Positions 31,743 through 42,301 of a stretch of DNA of 64,000 bases are shown piece after piece. The first letter of the stretch is position 1. Each line of letters opens with the position of its first letter. The notes under the pieces are model-generated. The model was not told where the DNA came from and made no database searches. It was given only the letters and a program-made list of their open reading frames with translations. Location of the stretch: contig JADHYV010000039.1 in the NCBI GenBank assembly GCA_027604705.1, positions 1-64,000 of the forward strand, given 5' to 3'. The stretch comes from Allomyces arbusculus. Lineage: Eukaryota > Blastocladiomycota > Blastocladiomycetes > Blastocladiales > Blastocladiaceae. A program made the position numbers and the translations under genes.

Positions 31743-33428
31743 ATGAGCGACGAGCTTTCGTTTGAAGTCGGCCAGAAAGTGCTTTGCTACCACGGGCCCT
31801 TGATTTACGAGGCCAAGGTAACGGCAGATTTCAGCAGCGTCATTGATAGTGCGGCGTCGTGGACTGTCTCCACCCACGCTGCAATGCGGCGGGCGGGCGG
31901 CGGTGGCCGTGACGCCGGTCGAGCGTCCTGCCACCACGCGCGATCTTGACAGCGCACTCAACGCCCCGAGCTCACGTCACGGCATCGTCCTCTCGCACGA
32001 GTAGGTCAAGGACAAGGATGACACGCACAAGGACGAGGACAACAAGCCCGCGCCGTACTATATCCACTATCAGCGGTGGGCGTCGCGGTACGTGCCGTCG
32101 TGCCGGACGTGGTGGGGTCGTCATGCTCGGCACCGTTGGGGGAGGGTTGTGAGGAGGCCGGTGATGGCGGCTGGCTCGTCCCAGGCCCTGCGAGCATGAC
32201 GACCGAAGTTTGGCTCCGTCTCATGCTCGCGTTCTTGTGGTGGCGCTCCTTGTAGCTGGGACGAATGGGTCACGGCCGACCGCCTGCTGCCGGTGACTGA
32301 GGAGAACATTCGGCTCCAGTTCGAGCTGCAGGAAAAGCAGGGCAAGGCGCGCGGTGCTCCGACGAAGCGAGACAAGGACAAGGACGGGTCAGCTCGCGGC
32401 GGACCCACCAAGCGCGGTCGCAACAGCGCCAACCAGGGCGGCCATGGCGCAGGGAGCGAGACGGACCGGTCGGCAACCAAGCGGCGGCGCCAGGAGAACC
32501 AGACGGTGCGCGTGCCCCCCCCCCCCCCCCCCTCCCTTTTTTTCGAACCCGTCGCCTTTGTTCTCCTCGCTGACGTTGCGCCTCGATCTCTAGCCGGAGC
32601 CCGCACCAGAGCCGGAAATCCCGATCCCGCTGCCCGACATGATCAACGTTTTCCTTGTCGAGGACTTTGAGCGCGTGACCAAGAAGCAGCAGGTTCGTCC
32701 ATATGCGCCGTGGTCATGCTTCGGCAAATTTAAAACTGACAATTTCATTTCTGCATCCTTGACCAGCTTGTCCCGCTTCCGCGGAAGCCGTCGGTCAAGA
32801 CGATTCTGACCCGCTACCGTGACGAAAAGCTCCAGGGCGTGACTCGGCGAACGTGCGTTTTTTCCCCTCTATTCTGGACCTGCTCCTCGCGGGCAAATGT
32901 TGACTCGACTGCTTTTGTGCGAAACTAGCCGTGCCGAAGACCTATGCACCGAAGTGACGGACGGCCTGTTGGCCTATTTTGACCGTGCGCTCGGCGCACT
33001 GCTCCTCTACCGCTTTGAGCGGCAGCAATACGTGGATGCGGTCACGGCGAACCCCGACAAGACTATGTCTGAGCTGTACGGGGGCGAGCACCTGCTCCGG
33101 CTCATGGGTATGTTTGCAATTTCGGCCCTGATGCACTCGACGGCAGAAAACTGATGCTGCCGTGGGTTCTTCAGTTCAACTGCCGACGCTGATCGCGCAG
33201 ACCAAGATGGATCAGGACGGCGTGTTTGCCGTGCGCGACCAGCTGGTCGACTTCATTCGGTACGATTGCGGGCTCATCGACCGGGATTCGGTGGAGAAGC
33301 ATCTGCTCACATTGCACTGTGCGTTTTTCCCGGCGTTTAGCTGGTTTGCCGAGCGCCGTTCCGAGTTTCTGCTGGACGATTACGAGAACCCGGACCAGGG
33401 CTACATCAACATGGCACGATCGCACTGA
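31743..33428 (+). CDS. EAF3: Eaf3/MRG15 chromodomain-MRG protein
   Basis: Shared subunit of NuA4 histone acetyltransferase and Rpd3S-type deacetylase that reads H3K36 methylation. Eight exons can be joined with consistent phases. Exon 1 encodes MSDELSFEVGQKVLCYHGPL and IYEAK; exons 2-3 give YYIHYQRWASRWDEWVTADR, completing the chromo barrel. Exon 3 continues into a Lys/Arg-rich linker. Later exons encode the MRG domain: LPDMINVFLVEDFERV, PRKPSVKTILTRYRDEK, LYRFERQQYVDAV, MSELYGGEHLLRLMVQLPTL, VRDQLVDFIRWFAERRSEF and LLDDYENPDQGYINMARSH. The introns are short and GC-rich; one contains a run of 18 C (32515-32532). Start and stop are clear. Aromatic residues of the methyl-lysine cage (Tyr, Trp, Trp) are present in the chromo region. 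Confidence 0.92.
32515..32532 (+). repeat. Poly-C run (18) inside an EAF3 intron
   Basis: Uninterrupted C homopolymer followed by CTCCC and a T7 run, inside the intron between the Lys/Arg-rich linker exon and the exon starting PEPAPEPEI. It begins shortly after the GTGCGC donor. Confidence 0.85.
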
Positions 33429-33716
33429 CCGGTGGCGGTGGGGGTGCGCGGGCGTGTGCGTCCCGTCTTCTTAATACCTCACTATTTTCCTTTGGGGTCT
33501 GCTTGAATTCATTGTCGGCGAGTTGGTCACCGAGAGCGCGCGTGCAAACGACACCAACTTGATCAAACAATCGTCGGCACTTTGCCATGAGAGACAAGGC
33601 GTGTTACACGCGAGAGACGCGTGGCCACAGCCGCCGATCCGCTCGCAATCCTCAACTTCTGCAACAACTGCCTCCATCACGGCGCGCCACGGACGCGACC
33701 GCCTGCAATCGCCGTC

Positions 33717-36171
33717 ATGTTAGCGCCCGGCAAGACTACGGCCGGTGCACCGGCACCGCCGCCCGGGATCACAAGGCCAACGACTGTCGATGAAGCAGCC
33801 GCGCAAGCGCTCGACAAGCTCGCGCAGTTGCTCAAGTATCCCGACGATCTGACGGGCAAGCTCGACACGCTGCGCAAGAAGACGGCGGCTGACAAGGCGG
33901 CCGTGGACGCGCAGCTCAAGGCAGCGACGCAGGGCCAGCTCGACGATTGCCAGACGGGACTCGACAATTTGAAGACAGTGCAGACTGAGCTCGAGGCGTC
34001 GCGCGCCACGCTCGAGACGATTTACCGGAATGGCGACAAGTCCATGCGCATGATCCCGAATTTCCCGCGCGTGCAAAAGGTCGGTTCTGGCACGACGGCT
34101 CGGCGAGCGGCGCACGCGATTTTTCTCGGAGCTCACGCTCTACGCTGCTCGATCGAATGGCTAGGTCTCGACAGCGCACCGCAACTTCCTCGAGACTCAG
34201 CGCACGCTCGTGCAGTTCCAGGAACTCTCGGACCGCGTCGACCGCGTGCGCACGACACTCGAAGAGCACCACCGCGACCTGCTGGGTCCCGCGCCGGACC
34301 TGCTCTACCTGCACCACGACCTCTTTTGCCTGGAAGAATTTCGCGACAACACGTTGATTCAGGTCAAGGACGCGAATGACGAGACGGTCAACACGGTGCG
34401 CTCCTATTTTCGGCGGCTCGACGACGTCAGCGCCCGGTTCGACGCGTACCTGTGGGATCTGGCACGGCACCTGCTCGATCTGGTCATGGCCAAGCGCAAT
34501 TCCGTGGTCGTGCGGCTCGCCAAGATTCTCGAGTTTGAGGAAAAGGCCGACGAGGAGGCCATGGTCGCGGCCGACGAGGCCGCATCGATGCCGCGGTCTG
34601 GGTCGCAGGCGTCGTTGACGTCCGGCACAGCGGCGTCGCGCGTCGGCACGGCCGGCCGACCGGCGCGGCGACACCGCGAAATCAAGTCGTATCGGTCCAA
34701 GTTTTTTGACGTGCTGCACGACTCGATCTCGGCGCGGTTCGACCAACTCTATGCGCCAGAGAAAGAGGTGCCGGACCTGCTCGCCGAGGCGCACGATATG
34801 GTCGTACACGACCTGACCTTTGTCTACGACCAGCTCGTCGACCTGTTCCCGAAAAAGTACAAGCTGTTCCCGTTCTTTGTACTCGAGTACCACCGGCACG
34901 TCTACGATCTCGTGAACAAGGTGATTCTCGACAAGATGGAGACGGGCACGATTTTGTTTATCATGCGGTGGTGCCGCGAGTACTACACGGACATGAACGA
35001 CAAGCTCGGTGTCGCGCAGGAGCTGCTCGAGCCGCAACTGCTCGATGGCCAAGAAAAAGTGCTCGTTGACGATTATCTGAAACTCGTGCGCACCAAGCTC
35101 GACGAGTGGATGAAGAATCTGCTGGCCTCGGAAACGCGTGAGTTCAAGGAGCGCACGCAGCAACCCGAAATGGACTCGCAGGAAATGTACGGCCTGTCGG
35201 CGGCCGTGATTCTGTTCAACATGGTGAACCAGCAAATCGATGTGGTCATGGAAGCCTCACGCGGCCAGCTGTTGCTCGACGTGGTGCGCGAGTGCAAGCG
35301 CGTCTTGCTCGTCTACCAGTCGCATTTCTTGCAGCTTGTCAATACCGAGTACGCGAAATTCGTGCAGGACCCGAACAAAGTGCCGGGCGGGATTGTCGAG
35401 TACACGATGGCGCTGGCCAACGACTCGCTCAAGTGCACCGAGTTTGTGGAATTGATCATCAAGCGGCTCGACGCACAGGCCGACTACACGTTCCGCGCAA
35501 CCTTGGCCGACGAGCTGAACGGCGCCATGGACGGGTTCATGAAGGTCTCCAAAGCCGCATGCGCTGTCTTGATTGACGCAGCGTTTGCTGATATCAAGTC
35601 GGCGTTTGCGCTGCTCTTCACAGTGCCGGCGTGGTACGAGGGCGAGGTCATGAACGATGTGGTTGCGACCTTGTCCGACTACTGCACCGACTACAAGCAG
35701 CACCTGCAAGAGTACTTGTTCAACAAGATCATGACCGACACGATGGAGCGGTTTCTCGTTGCGTGGATCGACGCGTTACGGGCCAAGGCGGCCAAGTTCC
35801 GCGTGCCGCGGTGCTGGGACATTATGCAGTCGGACTTGCAGCAGGCGATTGCGTTTTTTGTCGCCATCAAGGAGCAGAAGGCTAAGCGTATCGAAAAGTA
35901 CTTTGACATCATGGACAAGCTGTTTGCGCTCACGTGCTCGAGCAAGAAGATGATTTTCCTCGACTGGTATGCGCTGTGGAAGGCCTACAATGACGTGCCG
36001 GTGGCCGTGATCGAGGACTTGTTGACCAAGCGCGACGATCTCGACAAGGCCGCGATCAAGGAGGCCATGGACGCGATTCGCGCCAAGGTCAAGGAGGACC
36101 CACCGCCCGAGTCGCAAAAGAGTATTTTCAGTGTCATGGCGGCCGCGGCAAGTGCAAGTGGAGGGAAATAG
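33717..36171 (+). CDS. SEC6: Exocyst complex subunit Sec6 (EXOC3)
   Basis: Subunit of the octameric exocyst that tethers secretory vesicles to the plasma membrane and contacts SNAREs. Two exons, 33717-34079 and 34165-36171 (85-nt intron with CTAG acceptor), give 789 aa, a normal Sec6 length. The start has coiled-coil character (LAQLLKYPDDLTGKLDTLRK). Exon 2 begins with VSTAHRNFLETQRTLVQFQE, like the family's 'VHRNF' segment. Later family-like blocks are YHRHVYDLVNKVILDKMETG, MDSQEMYGLSAAVILFNMVN, TFRATLADELNGAMDGF and FLVAWIDALRAKAAKF. An Ala/Ser/Arg-rich insert lies near residues 245-290. ATG at 33717 is the first Met in the frame. It lies 288 bp behind EAF3 on the same strand. Confidence 0.92.
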
Positions 36172-36287
36172 AACGGAGATTTTTTTTGGCACTTTTGATA
36201 GACTAGAAATGTCGGTATTTTTGCACGACACACGCACGAACAGCACACCTACAACCTCCACGACAATTTCGGACAGTGGAAGCCACA

Positions 36288-36915
36288 CTACGCGTCGACC
36301 TCGTCCACCTTGGCGCCATAGTAGAATGACTCGGCCGCGGTGATCCCGTAGATGCCGAGCTGCAGCGAAGTCGAGGCCAAGATCGCGAGTGGGACCGTCT
36401 GCCGGCTCATGAGCCCCCTCCGCAGGTTGGTAACGAGGTACATGATCGACCAGGCTACACATTCATTATCCGCGCACAGGTCAGATTTGGGCCGGTCGCG
36501 AAATGAACGAACCAAATCCACGCACCCGTAGCGGTCGATGGCCCGTTCACCTTGTCCTTTTCCGACGACTGGTGCACGGCCCACGTCGAGAGCGCAAACA
36601 TGGACGTGAACCCGACCAACTGCAGGTAAGGCGGCAGGCCCGGCATCTTGGTCGCCGACTTGGGCAGCGACGCAATGCCTGATGTTGACGGAGCGCTCCG
36701 ATCAGCATCCATTCTCGAATTTGAGCCCGGTCGTCATAATGGTCGTACACATGGCCGTCGTGAGCGCCGCTGGGAAACTCCAGGTGCTCATTTCCTCGGG
36801 CACGGCCTCGCGCCATTTGTCGAGAACATTCTTGATGAATGGGGTCTCGCCGGTCGTGGTCAAGGCGGGCGCCAGAGCGGTTGCGACCGCGGCAGCGGGG
36901 GCCGGTGTAGGCGCT

Positions 36916-36947
<32 letters not shown>

Positions 36948-36971
36948 TGGTGGATGGTCCTGGCTGCTCAT
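36288..36971 (-). CDS. AIM19: AIM19-like small membrane protein
   Basis: Three exons close in phase: 36971-36749, 36678-36526 and 36454-36288, giving 180 aa. The 70-nt first intron starts GTACGACC and ends ACATCAG. The second uses GTGCGT and TGTAG. The N-terminus has a run of 11 Gln. The second half, YLQLVGFTSMFALSTWAVHQ, NGPSTATAWSIMYLV and LRRGLMSRQTVPLAILAS, then LQLGIYG, parallels yeast Aim19 ('NGAGFIATWSALYLI', 'RTWPLVLSSVSLANAVLYG'). Aim19 is a multi-pass protein placed in mitochondria by high-throughput work; its role is unknown. Three or four hydrophobic segments are visible. It converges with SEC6 (116 bp) and is divergent from the 37217 gene. Confidence 0.75.
36916..36950 (-). repeat. 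CTG/CAG repeat coding poly-Gln in AIM19-like protein
   Basis: A tandem CTG tract on the plus strand is read as CAG/CAA codons in exon 1 of the minus-strand gene and gives about 11 Gln right after the start. It is likely length-variable. Confidence 0.75.
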
Positions 36972-37216
36972 GTTTCGTGCTGGGCCGGTTGCGCCGGGTT
37001 GCGATCAAGCAAGGCGGCGGCAAGCGAGTGGAACACAGGGCCTGTTCTGCAGAGTGACGCAAACCCGCGTCGGAATCGACACAGATCAACCTCTTCAAGT
37101 CGCCGTCGCGTCACTCTGCGTCGCCATCGCGCCCGACCGCCAATCCCTTCGCCTCGCCGTGACCGCCACTCCAAACTCGCTGCAGCCGCTCCCGAATCTT
37201 CTGTTCCCGCACGACC

Positions 37217-38525
37217 ATGGACGTGTCGACCCTAGCCAGCGTCGCCGCGCCGCTGCTCCTTGCCGGCGCGGCTCTGTACTGGCTTGGGCGCGTGCACGGC
37301 GCCAGTCCTGCTGCGTCCCCCATGGATGTGATGACACCGCGCGCTGCGAGTCTTCCAGGCGAATTTGCGCCGGCGGGCTTGGGCAAGAATAAGAAGAAGA
37401 GGCGCGCAGGCAAAAACAAGGCGCAATCGGGTGATACGGCCAACGACGAGGTCTCGCGCGAGGCGCCGGCGGTTCCTGGCGCGCGTGATGCCGAGGTGAC
37501 GAAGGACACCGCTACAAGCGCGTCGGTACCAGTTGGCAAGGGGAAGCAGGCTGCCGGCAAGGGCAAGCAGAGCAAGCAGGCCGGCAAGCAGGCCGCTCAA
37601 GCGCAACAGGCGAAGGCTGCACCGGGCGACTCGACGGCGCGCACGAAGCAGGGCAACAACGCGTCACAGCCTGCGAACCCGAACCCACCACGCGCGAGCA
37701 TCCCGGCGCGCGAACCCTCTCCTGTCCGCGAACCCTCCCCCACGCCCTCCACTGAGTCTGACCATGGCGACGAAAACGACAACAACGACGACGACGACGA
37801 CGGCGCGTGGATCAGCGTCAACTCCGGCCCGCGTGCGGCGACGCGCAAGGTGCCGCGGACCGAAGACGATTTCTGGCGCAAGTTCTCGACGACGGTCGCG
37901 CCGACCCCACCACGGCGTCGTGTTGGGCGGAACGCAGCCGCGACCGCACCCGAGGTCGTGCCTGCAAAAGGTCCCGTCCCGTTCTCGGGCCTCCGCGACG
38001 TGGCGCCCGACTTGGTCGAGGATGGTAGTGATGAGGATGGCGAAGAGGATGGCGGCGACCAGCGCGCATCATCGTCGTCGTCGCCTGCGGGTCTACGCGT
38101 GCTGTCGATTGTCGGGTCGGCGCCACCGCGCCGGCAGCGGCCACCGCCCAAGCCGCCGGCAGGTGCGTCCTGTTTGGCACCACTTCCTTTCCGAGGGCGC
38201 GAGCTCACGCGTTCTCTCCATGATAGAACCGCCCATGACCAAGCTGCAGCGCCGCAACCAGCGCCGCCGCGAAGAGGAGAAGGCCGTCAAGGCCGCACAG
38301 GAAAAGGAGCGGCAGAAGCGGTTGTTCCAGCACCGCATGGAGCAGTCGCGTGCAGCGGCCGAGGCCGTACGGCTCAAGCGCGAGGGTCCACCGCGCGCCG
38401 TGCCCGCGGGCGCCCGGGGTGGGCCCAAGGACACGTCCGTCTGGCGCACCGGGTCCGGGACGATCGTGGCGCCAGCTGAAGCCGCCGACGAGGTCGCGGC
38501 CGAGTTTTTGTGGAAGACGGTGTGA
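37217..38525 (+). CDS. Lys-rich protein with an N-terminal membrane anchor, function unknown
   Basis: Two exons, 37217-38162 and 38227-38525 (64-nt intron, GTGCGT donor, GATAG acceptor). The phase closes and yields 414 aa. Residues 4-24 (STLASVAAPLLLAGAALYWL) form a signal anchor. A basic Lys/Gln/Ala-rich region follows (GKNKKKRRAGKNK, GKGKQAAGKGKQSKQAGKQA), then an Asp/Asn run, RTEDDFWRKFSTTVAP, and an acidic patch. Exon 2 encodes a charged helix, MTKLQRRNQRRREEEKAVKA, and ends VWRTGSGTIVAP... WKTV. The 'TKxQRxNxRR' helix resembles the C-terminus of uncharacterised fungal proteins. ER location with a cytosolic charged tail is inferred. I cannot name it. Confidence 0.7.
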
Positions 38526-38629
38526 TGCTGCGAGGATCAATGGATATTTTATGGCAATGGTGTGTGGCAAACAAATACAGGTCAAAACAGAAAGAAATGC
38601 GAACAAATCTCCTCAACCCTAGCACAGGT

Positions 38630-40276
38630 CTACTCCTTGTTGAGCGTCGCCGCGGCCAGCAGTCCTTCGAGCTGCTTGATGCGCAGCTCCTTCTGCTGCA
38701 TCTCAGCCTTCATCGCTTCGAGCTGCGCCTTGACCGCCTTGTACGCGTCCTGGAACTCGGCGTCCGTCTGCGGCTCCATGATCAGCGACCCGTTCGCCGA
38801 ATCCGACAGCGTGTTCTCGCTCGCCTGGGCGACGAACTCCCTCGGTGCCGTCGGCACAAACCCGTCCTCGAGCGACACCAACACCGGCGGTTCGGTGCGT
38901 CCTTCGTCAAAGAACTCGTCGGCGGTGAGTGCGGGCGTATCGCCGACACACGGCGGGAAAATATCAGCCTGGAACGAGTCGGCCTTGCGCGGGACACGGA
39001 ACGAGATTGGTTCCACCATGGTGTTGTGCACGCGGTAGGCGCGCGCGATTTCTTGTTGCGAGACGTCGACGGCGCGCTTGGGCAGGAATCCAATGCCGCG
39101 CTGCGGGTCCGACGACTTGTAGTCGGACAGGTAAAAGAGTTCCGAGTTTCGACTGTCGTCGTACTGGAAATTTTGCGAAGAAAGAGCAAAGTTAGTCGCG
39201 CTCATGAAGGAAGAGAGAAAGCATGGAGAGAGCCACTCACCTCGTAGTACGAAATGTTGCCGTCACCCTTCCCGGCGAGGTAGAGGATCTGCGTGTCCTT
39301 GTCAAAGAAGGGCATCAAGATACCTGAGCTCATGTCGAGCTCCTGCTTGCGCAGCGGCGTCTTCATGTTCTTCAAATCCCAGATAAAGATTTGCCGGTCG
39401 GACGTGCGCGAGAAGCCGACGGTGCAGATCTTGTCGTGGTCGCCGAGCCAGACGGCGCGGGACCCCTTGACGCCCTGGTGCCCGGGCGTTTCCTGTTCAC
39501 GACGACCAGCGACCGAGGTCAGTTCGGCTCGCTCAACGCAGCGATCAGCCGGGGAAATGACACGTACCGCGACGGCCTCTTGTGCGCGCACATCAAACAC
39601 GCGCAACACCTTATCCTTGCACGTCGTCGCAAGCATATCGCCCATCCACGAGTACGTCATCGACTGAATGATCTCGCCGTGGCCCGAGAGCTCGGCGCGC
39701 TCCATGCCCTTCTCCACGTCCCAGAACTTGACCGCGTAGTCGGCACCGGCCGATGCCAGCACGTTATCGGCAGTCGGGTGGAACATGACGGTTCCGACCT
39801 TGCGCAAGTGGCCCGACAGGGACACTTCGGGCGTCGAGATGTGGCGACCGCCCATCCCGTCCTCTGGGATTTTCCAGACCATGACTTTGCAGTCTTCGGC
39901 GCCCGACGCGATGACATGGTCGTTGAACGGGTGGAAATCGGTGTCGAGCACGGTGCCGGCGTGGCCGTTGAAGAGCGGGTAAGCGTCCTCGAGCTTGCCT
40001 GTCGTGTGGTTTGATTGCGATCAGCATACCGCGCTCGCAGCCAGGGAAGCAACCCCACACTCGTCAAAGCGCACCCTTGTGATCGAGCGGAACCACGGCA
40101 AATGCGCCGCCACCGCCAGCGTTCCAGTTGAGCGCAAAGAAGCGCGGGTTGACCTTGATCAGGTTGGTGTCCCAGGCCGAGACGGAGAGCTTGAGGTTGT
40201 CGTAGCACTGGTCGCGCTTGGCGGGCGTGCCAAAGACGTGCCGGTACTTGGACTGGCGCACGATGCGGAGCGTCAT
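38630..40276 (-). CDS. CRN1: Coronin
   Basis: Actin-binding WD40 protein that bundles filaments and regulates Arp2/3 at cortical actin patches. Four exons close in phase (40276-40075, 39998-39568, 39492-39241, 39163-38630), giving 472 aa. The start has the coronin signature SKYRHVFGTPAKRDQCYDNL. Then follow DFHPFNDHVIASGAEDCKVM, VWKIPEDG, HPTADNVLASAGADYAVKFW, GHQGVKGSRAVWLGD, FSRTSDRQIFIWDLKN and LYLAGKGDGNISYYE. The C-terminal extension has IARAYRVHNTMVEPISFRVP and ADIFPPCVGDTPALTADEF. It ends in a coiled coil (VKAQLEAMKAEMQQKELRIK) for trimerisation. There is no long unique region as in budding yeast Crn1. Confidence 0.95.
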
Positions 40277-40756
40277 GGTGTTGAAATGTAGCTGGTCGGG
40301 TTGGGATGCAGGTATGGCCGTGCGGGGGACTGGCTGGTAGATATACGCCGGGGAGAAGCGGCGGCCACGACGGAGACGGCCAAAGTGGCGATGGCCGCGT
40401 CACGATCGGTGCAAGGGCGGGGCGCGGAGTGGTGCGCCGAGATGCGCGTTGCCTCGTGTGCGCGAGTTGTTGGTGTGCGCAGCGTCGACCGGGTTTGGTG
40501 CGCACTTCAAGGTTGGCCGCGGTAGAGGTGTCGGCGGGCAGGACGGCCGCAACGAAATGAGGAACCCCTTCGCCACCGTCGAGCGCACGCGCGGACTGGT
40601 GCACAGAATGCAATTAGCGGTCACGCTGCTGATCCGCCAGATCCATCGCCTTAATCTACAGTCGCGTCGGATGCTTCGCCGGAGATGTTCCGTTGTTTTG
40701 TGTTTTGGGCAATGGCAAAGAACCATCCATCCATCAACGCTGGACACGGTCGCCAT
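40277..40756. other. Intergenic region, coronin upstream
   Basis: 480 bp holding the coronin promoter and the 3' end of the BRF2-like gene. A TATA-like motif (GATATAC on the plus strand, GTATATC on the minus) lies near 40340, about 65 bp upstream of the coronin start. No gene seen. Confidence 0.4.
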
Positions 40757-42301
40757 TTATCCGGCTCCGCCCTCGACTGGCTCTCTCCTCGCCTCGCCAG
40801 CGCCATGTTGTTCCTCCACCCCCTCCATGGGCTCCTCGAGCGCCTCGGGCCGGAGCACAACCACATCATGCTGCCTTGCCACCACTGCCTCGCTCATCTT
40901 GACCGCGTCCCCGGTGCTCAAATCGCGCACCTGAGCCGCCGGCACGCCGTGCACGAGCAACGACTCGATGGCCATATCCACCTCGTCCAGAATCCTTGGC
41001 GGCGGTGGCTCCACCTCCCCATCAACGGGCGGTTTCCGACGCAGCACGCGCCGCCAGTACGCGCGCCAGTACACATCAGCATCTGGGTCCTCGTCAATCC
41101 CCGCCGTCCCAACATCATGCGGGTTCACGGGCGGCACGTCAATGTCGATCCCGACCGACCGTAACCGGTCAGCCGCATCGTGCACGCGATACGTCATTTC
41201 GCGCCGCTGGTTGCGCGCGAGCCGGAAGGCCGCGGGCACGGTGGACGGGCCGCGCGGACGTGGTGGGTCGGCAGATGTCCCCGGCAGCGGGAGCACGCCG
41301 CGGTCGAGCAAATCCAAAATCTGGCCGAGAAAATGAACCAAGTTCCCGGGCGTGATCGATGCGCGCCACGGTAACGGGTCCGCACACTGCGCAAGGACCA
41401 AGTGCACGTCGCGCACGCGCCGCGCGACAGTCGCGGGCGCGAGCCCCAAGTGCGGCGCAGTGAACCGCGGCCAGTGTCGCGCACTGTCGACGGCCTCGCG
41501 TGCGACCAGGACGGCGGCGAGGGCTGACGCGCCGACGTGTCGCCCACGTAACGTTTCCGAGACGGCGCGCAGGACCGTTTGCGTCCGTTTTTGCACTGCG
41601 GCCACCTGCTCGCGCGGAATCTGGAGGGCGGGCGGCATATCAGGTGCGGCCAGGATGTCGAGGTACTGCAGCGCCAGTAGTTGCAGGTCGGCGTCGTGGT
41701 CGGGCGCGCGCGCGTACTCGTCGAGTCCGCGCGCGGCGAGAACGTGCTTGCATGCGTGCAAGTAGGGGCCGAGGAGGTAGACGTCAACGTTGAGCTGTGC
41801 GGCCACATGGGAGAGCGGGTGTGCTGCTGCCGGATGCGATCGCGCACGAGCAAGCAGGACCGCGCAGGCAGCGCCGGCAAGCCGTGTGGGTAGACCGCCA
41901 CGGAACCCAGCGTCGGCGAGAACCATGTCGAGCAGGTCCTTGGCAGTGGCAAAGAGGTCGTCGAGGTGCAGGAGCGTGCAAGTCGCGCGCAATTCCTGGT
42001 GTGCGGCGATATGTCTGCGGTCACGCGCGGACGTACTCGAGGAGGAACCAGCGAGGGCCGGGCGGAGGCCAGCAAGTGGTGGTCCGGGGCGGGTCGAGGT
42101 GATCCAGTTGTTGGAGGCGCCGGTGCGGGTGTCGGGCGCGACGCTGAGGTCGGCGGCGGTGGAGAGGAGCGTGTCAGCGAGCACGGTGCTGCAAGCGGTG
42201 CAAACTTGCTCGCCCGCGTCAGTCACGTCGAGCGCGTCGGCGGGGGCGCCGCACGCCGGGCACCCGGCAGCGGCGGGTGGTGGCGGTGGAGGCGCTGTCA
42301 T
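40757..42301 (-). CDS. TFIIB-family factor, closest in pattern to BRF2
   Basis: 514 aa, one exon. The N-terminus is a TFIIB zinc ribbon (CPACGAPADALDVTDAGEQV followed by CTACSTVLADTLL). Two cyclin-like repeats follow: HQELRATCTLLHLDDLFATA to LLGPYLHACKHVLAARGLDE, and VQKRTQTVLRAVSETLRGRH followed by VGASALAAVLVA. The second repeat recalls human BRF2 ('[26 protein letters not shown]'), as does ARRVRDVHLVLAQCADPLPW (compare '[20 protein letters not shown]'). BRF2 replaces BRF1 in TFIIIB at upstream-type Pol III promoters such as U6. I do not see the BRF1 homology II block. The C-terminus (about 130 aa) is charged with no known motif. It could instead be a diverged TFIIB-like protein of other function. 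ATG at 42301 is the first in frame. Confidence 0.66.
   Translation of the reverse strand: MTAPPPPPPAAAGCPACGAPADALDVTDAGEQVCTACSTVLADTLLSTAADLSVAPDTRTGASNNWITSTRPGPPLAGLRPALAGSSSSTSARDRRHIAAHQELRATCTLLHLDDLFATAKDLLDMVLADAGFRGGLPTRLAGAACAVLLARARSHPAAAHPLSHVAAQLNVDVYLLGPYLHACKHVLAARGLDEYARAPDHDADLQLLALQYLDILAAPDMPPALQIPREQVAAVQKRTQTVLRAVSETLRGRHVGASALAAVLVAREAVDSARHWPRFTAPHLGLAPATVARRVRDVHLVLAQCADPLPWRASITPGNLVHFLGQILDLLDRGVLPLPGTSADPPRPRGPSTVPAAFRLARNQRREMTYRVHDAADRLRSVGIDIDVPPVNPHDVGTAGIDEDPDADVYWRAYWRRVLRRKPPVDGEVEPPPPRILDEVDMAIESLLVHGVPAAQVRDLSTGDAVKMSEAVVARQHDVVVLRPEALEEPMEGVEEQHGAGEARREPVEGGAG

Noticed and set aside
33916-35235. 439-codon minus-strand ORF opposite SEC6
   Set aside because: It is the mirror of a strongly conserved exocyst gene, with His/Val/Glu-biased antisense composition and no recognisable domain.
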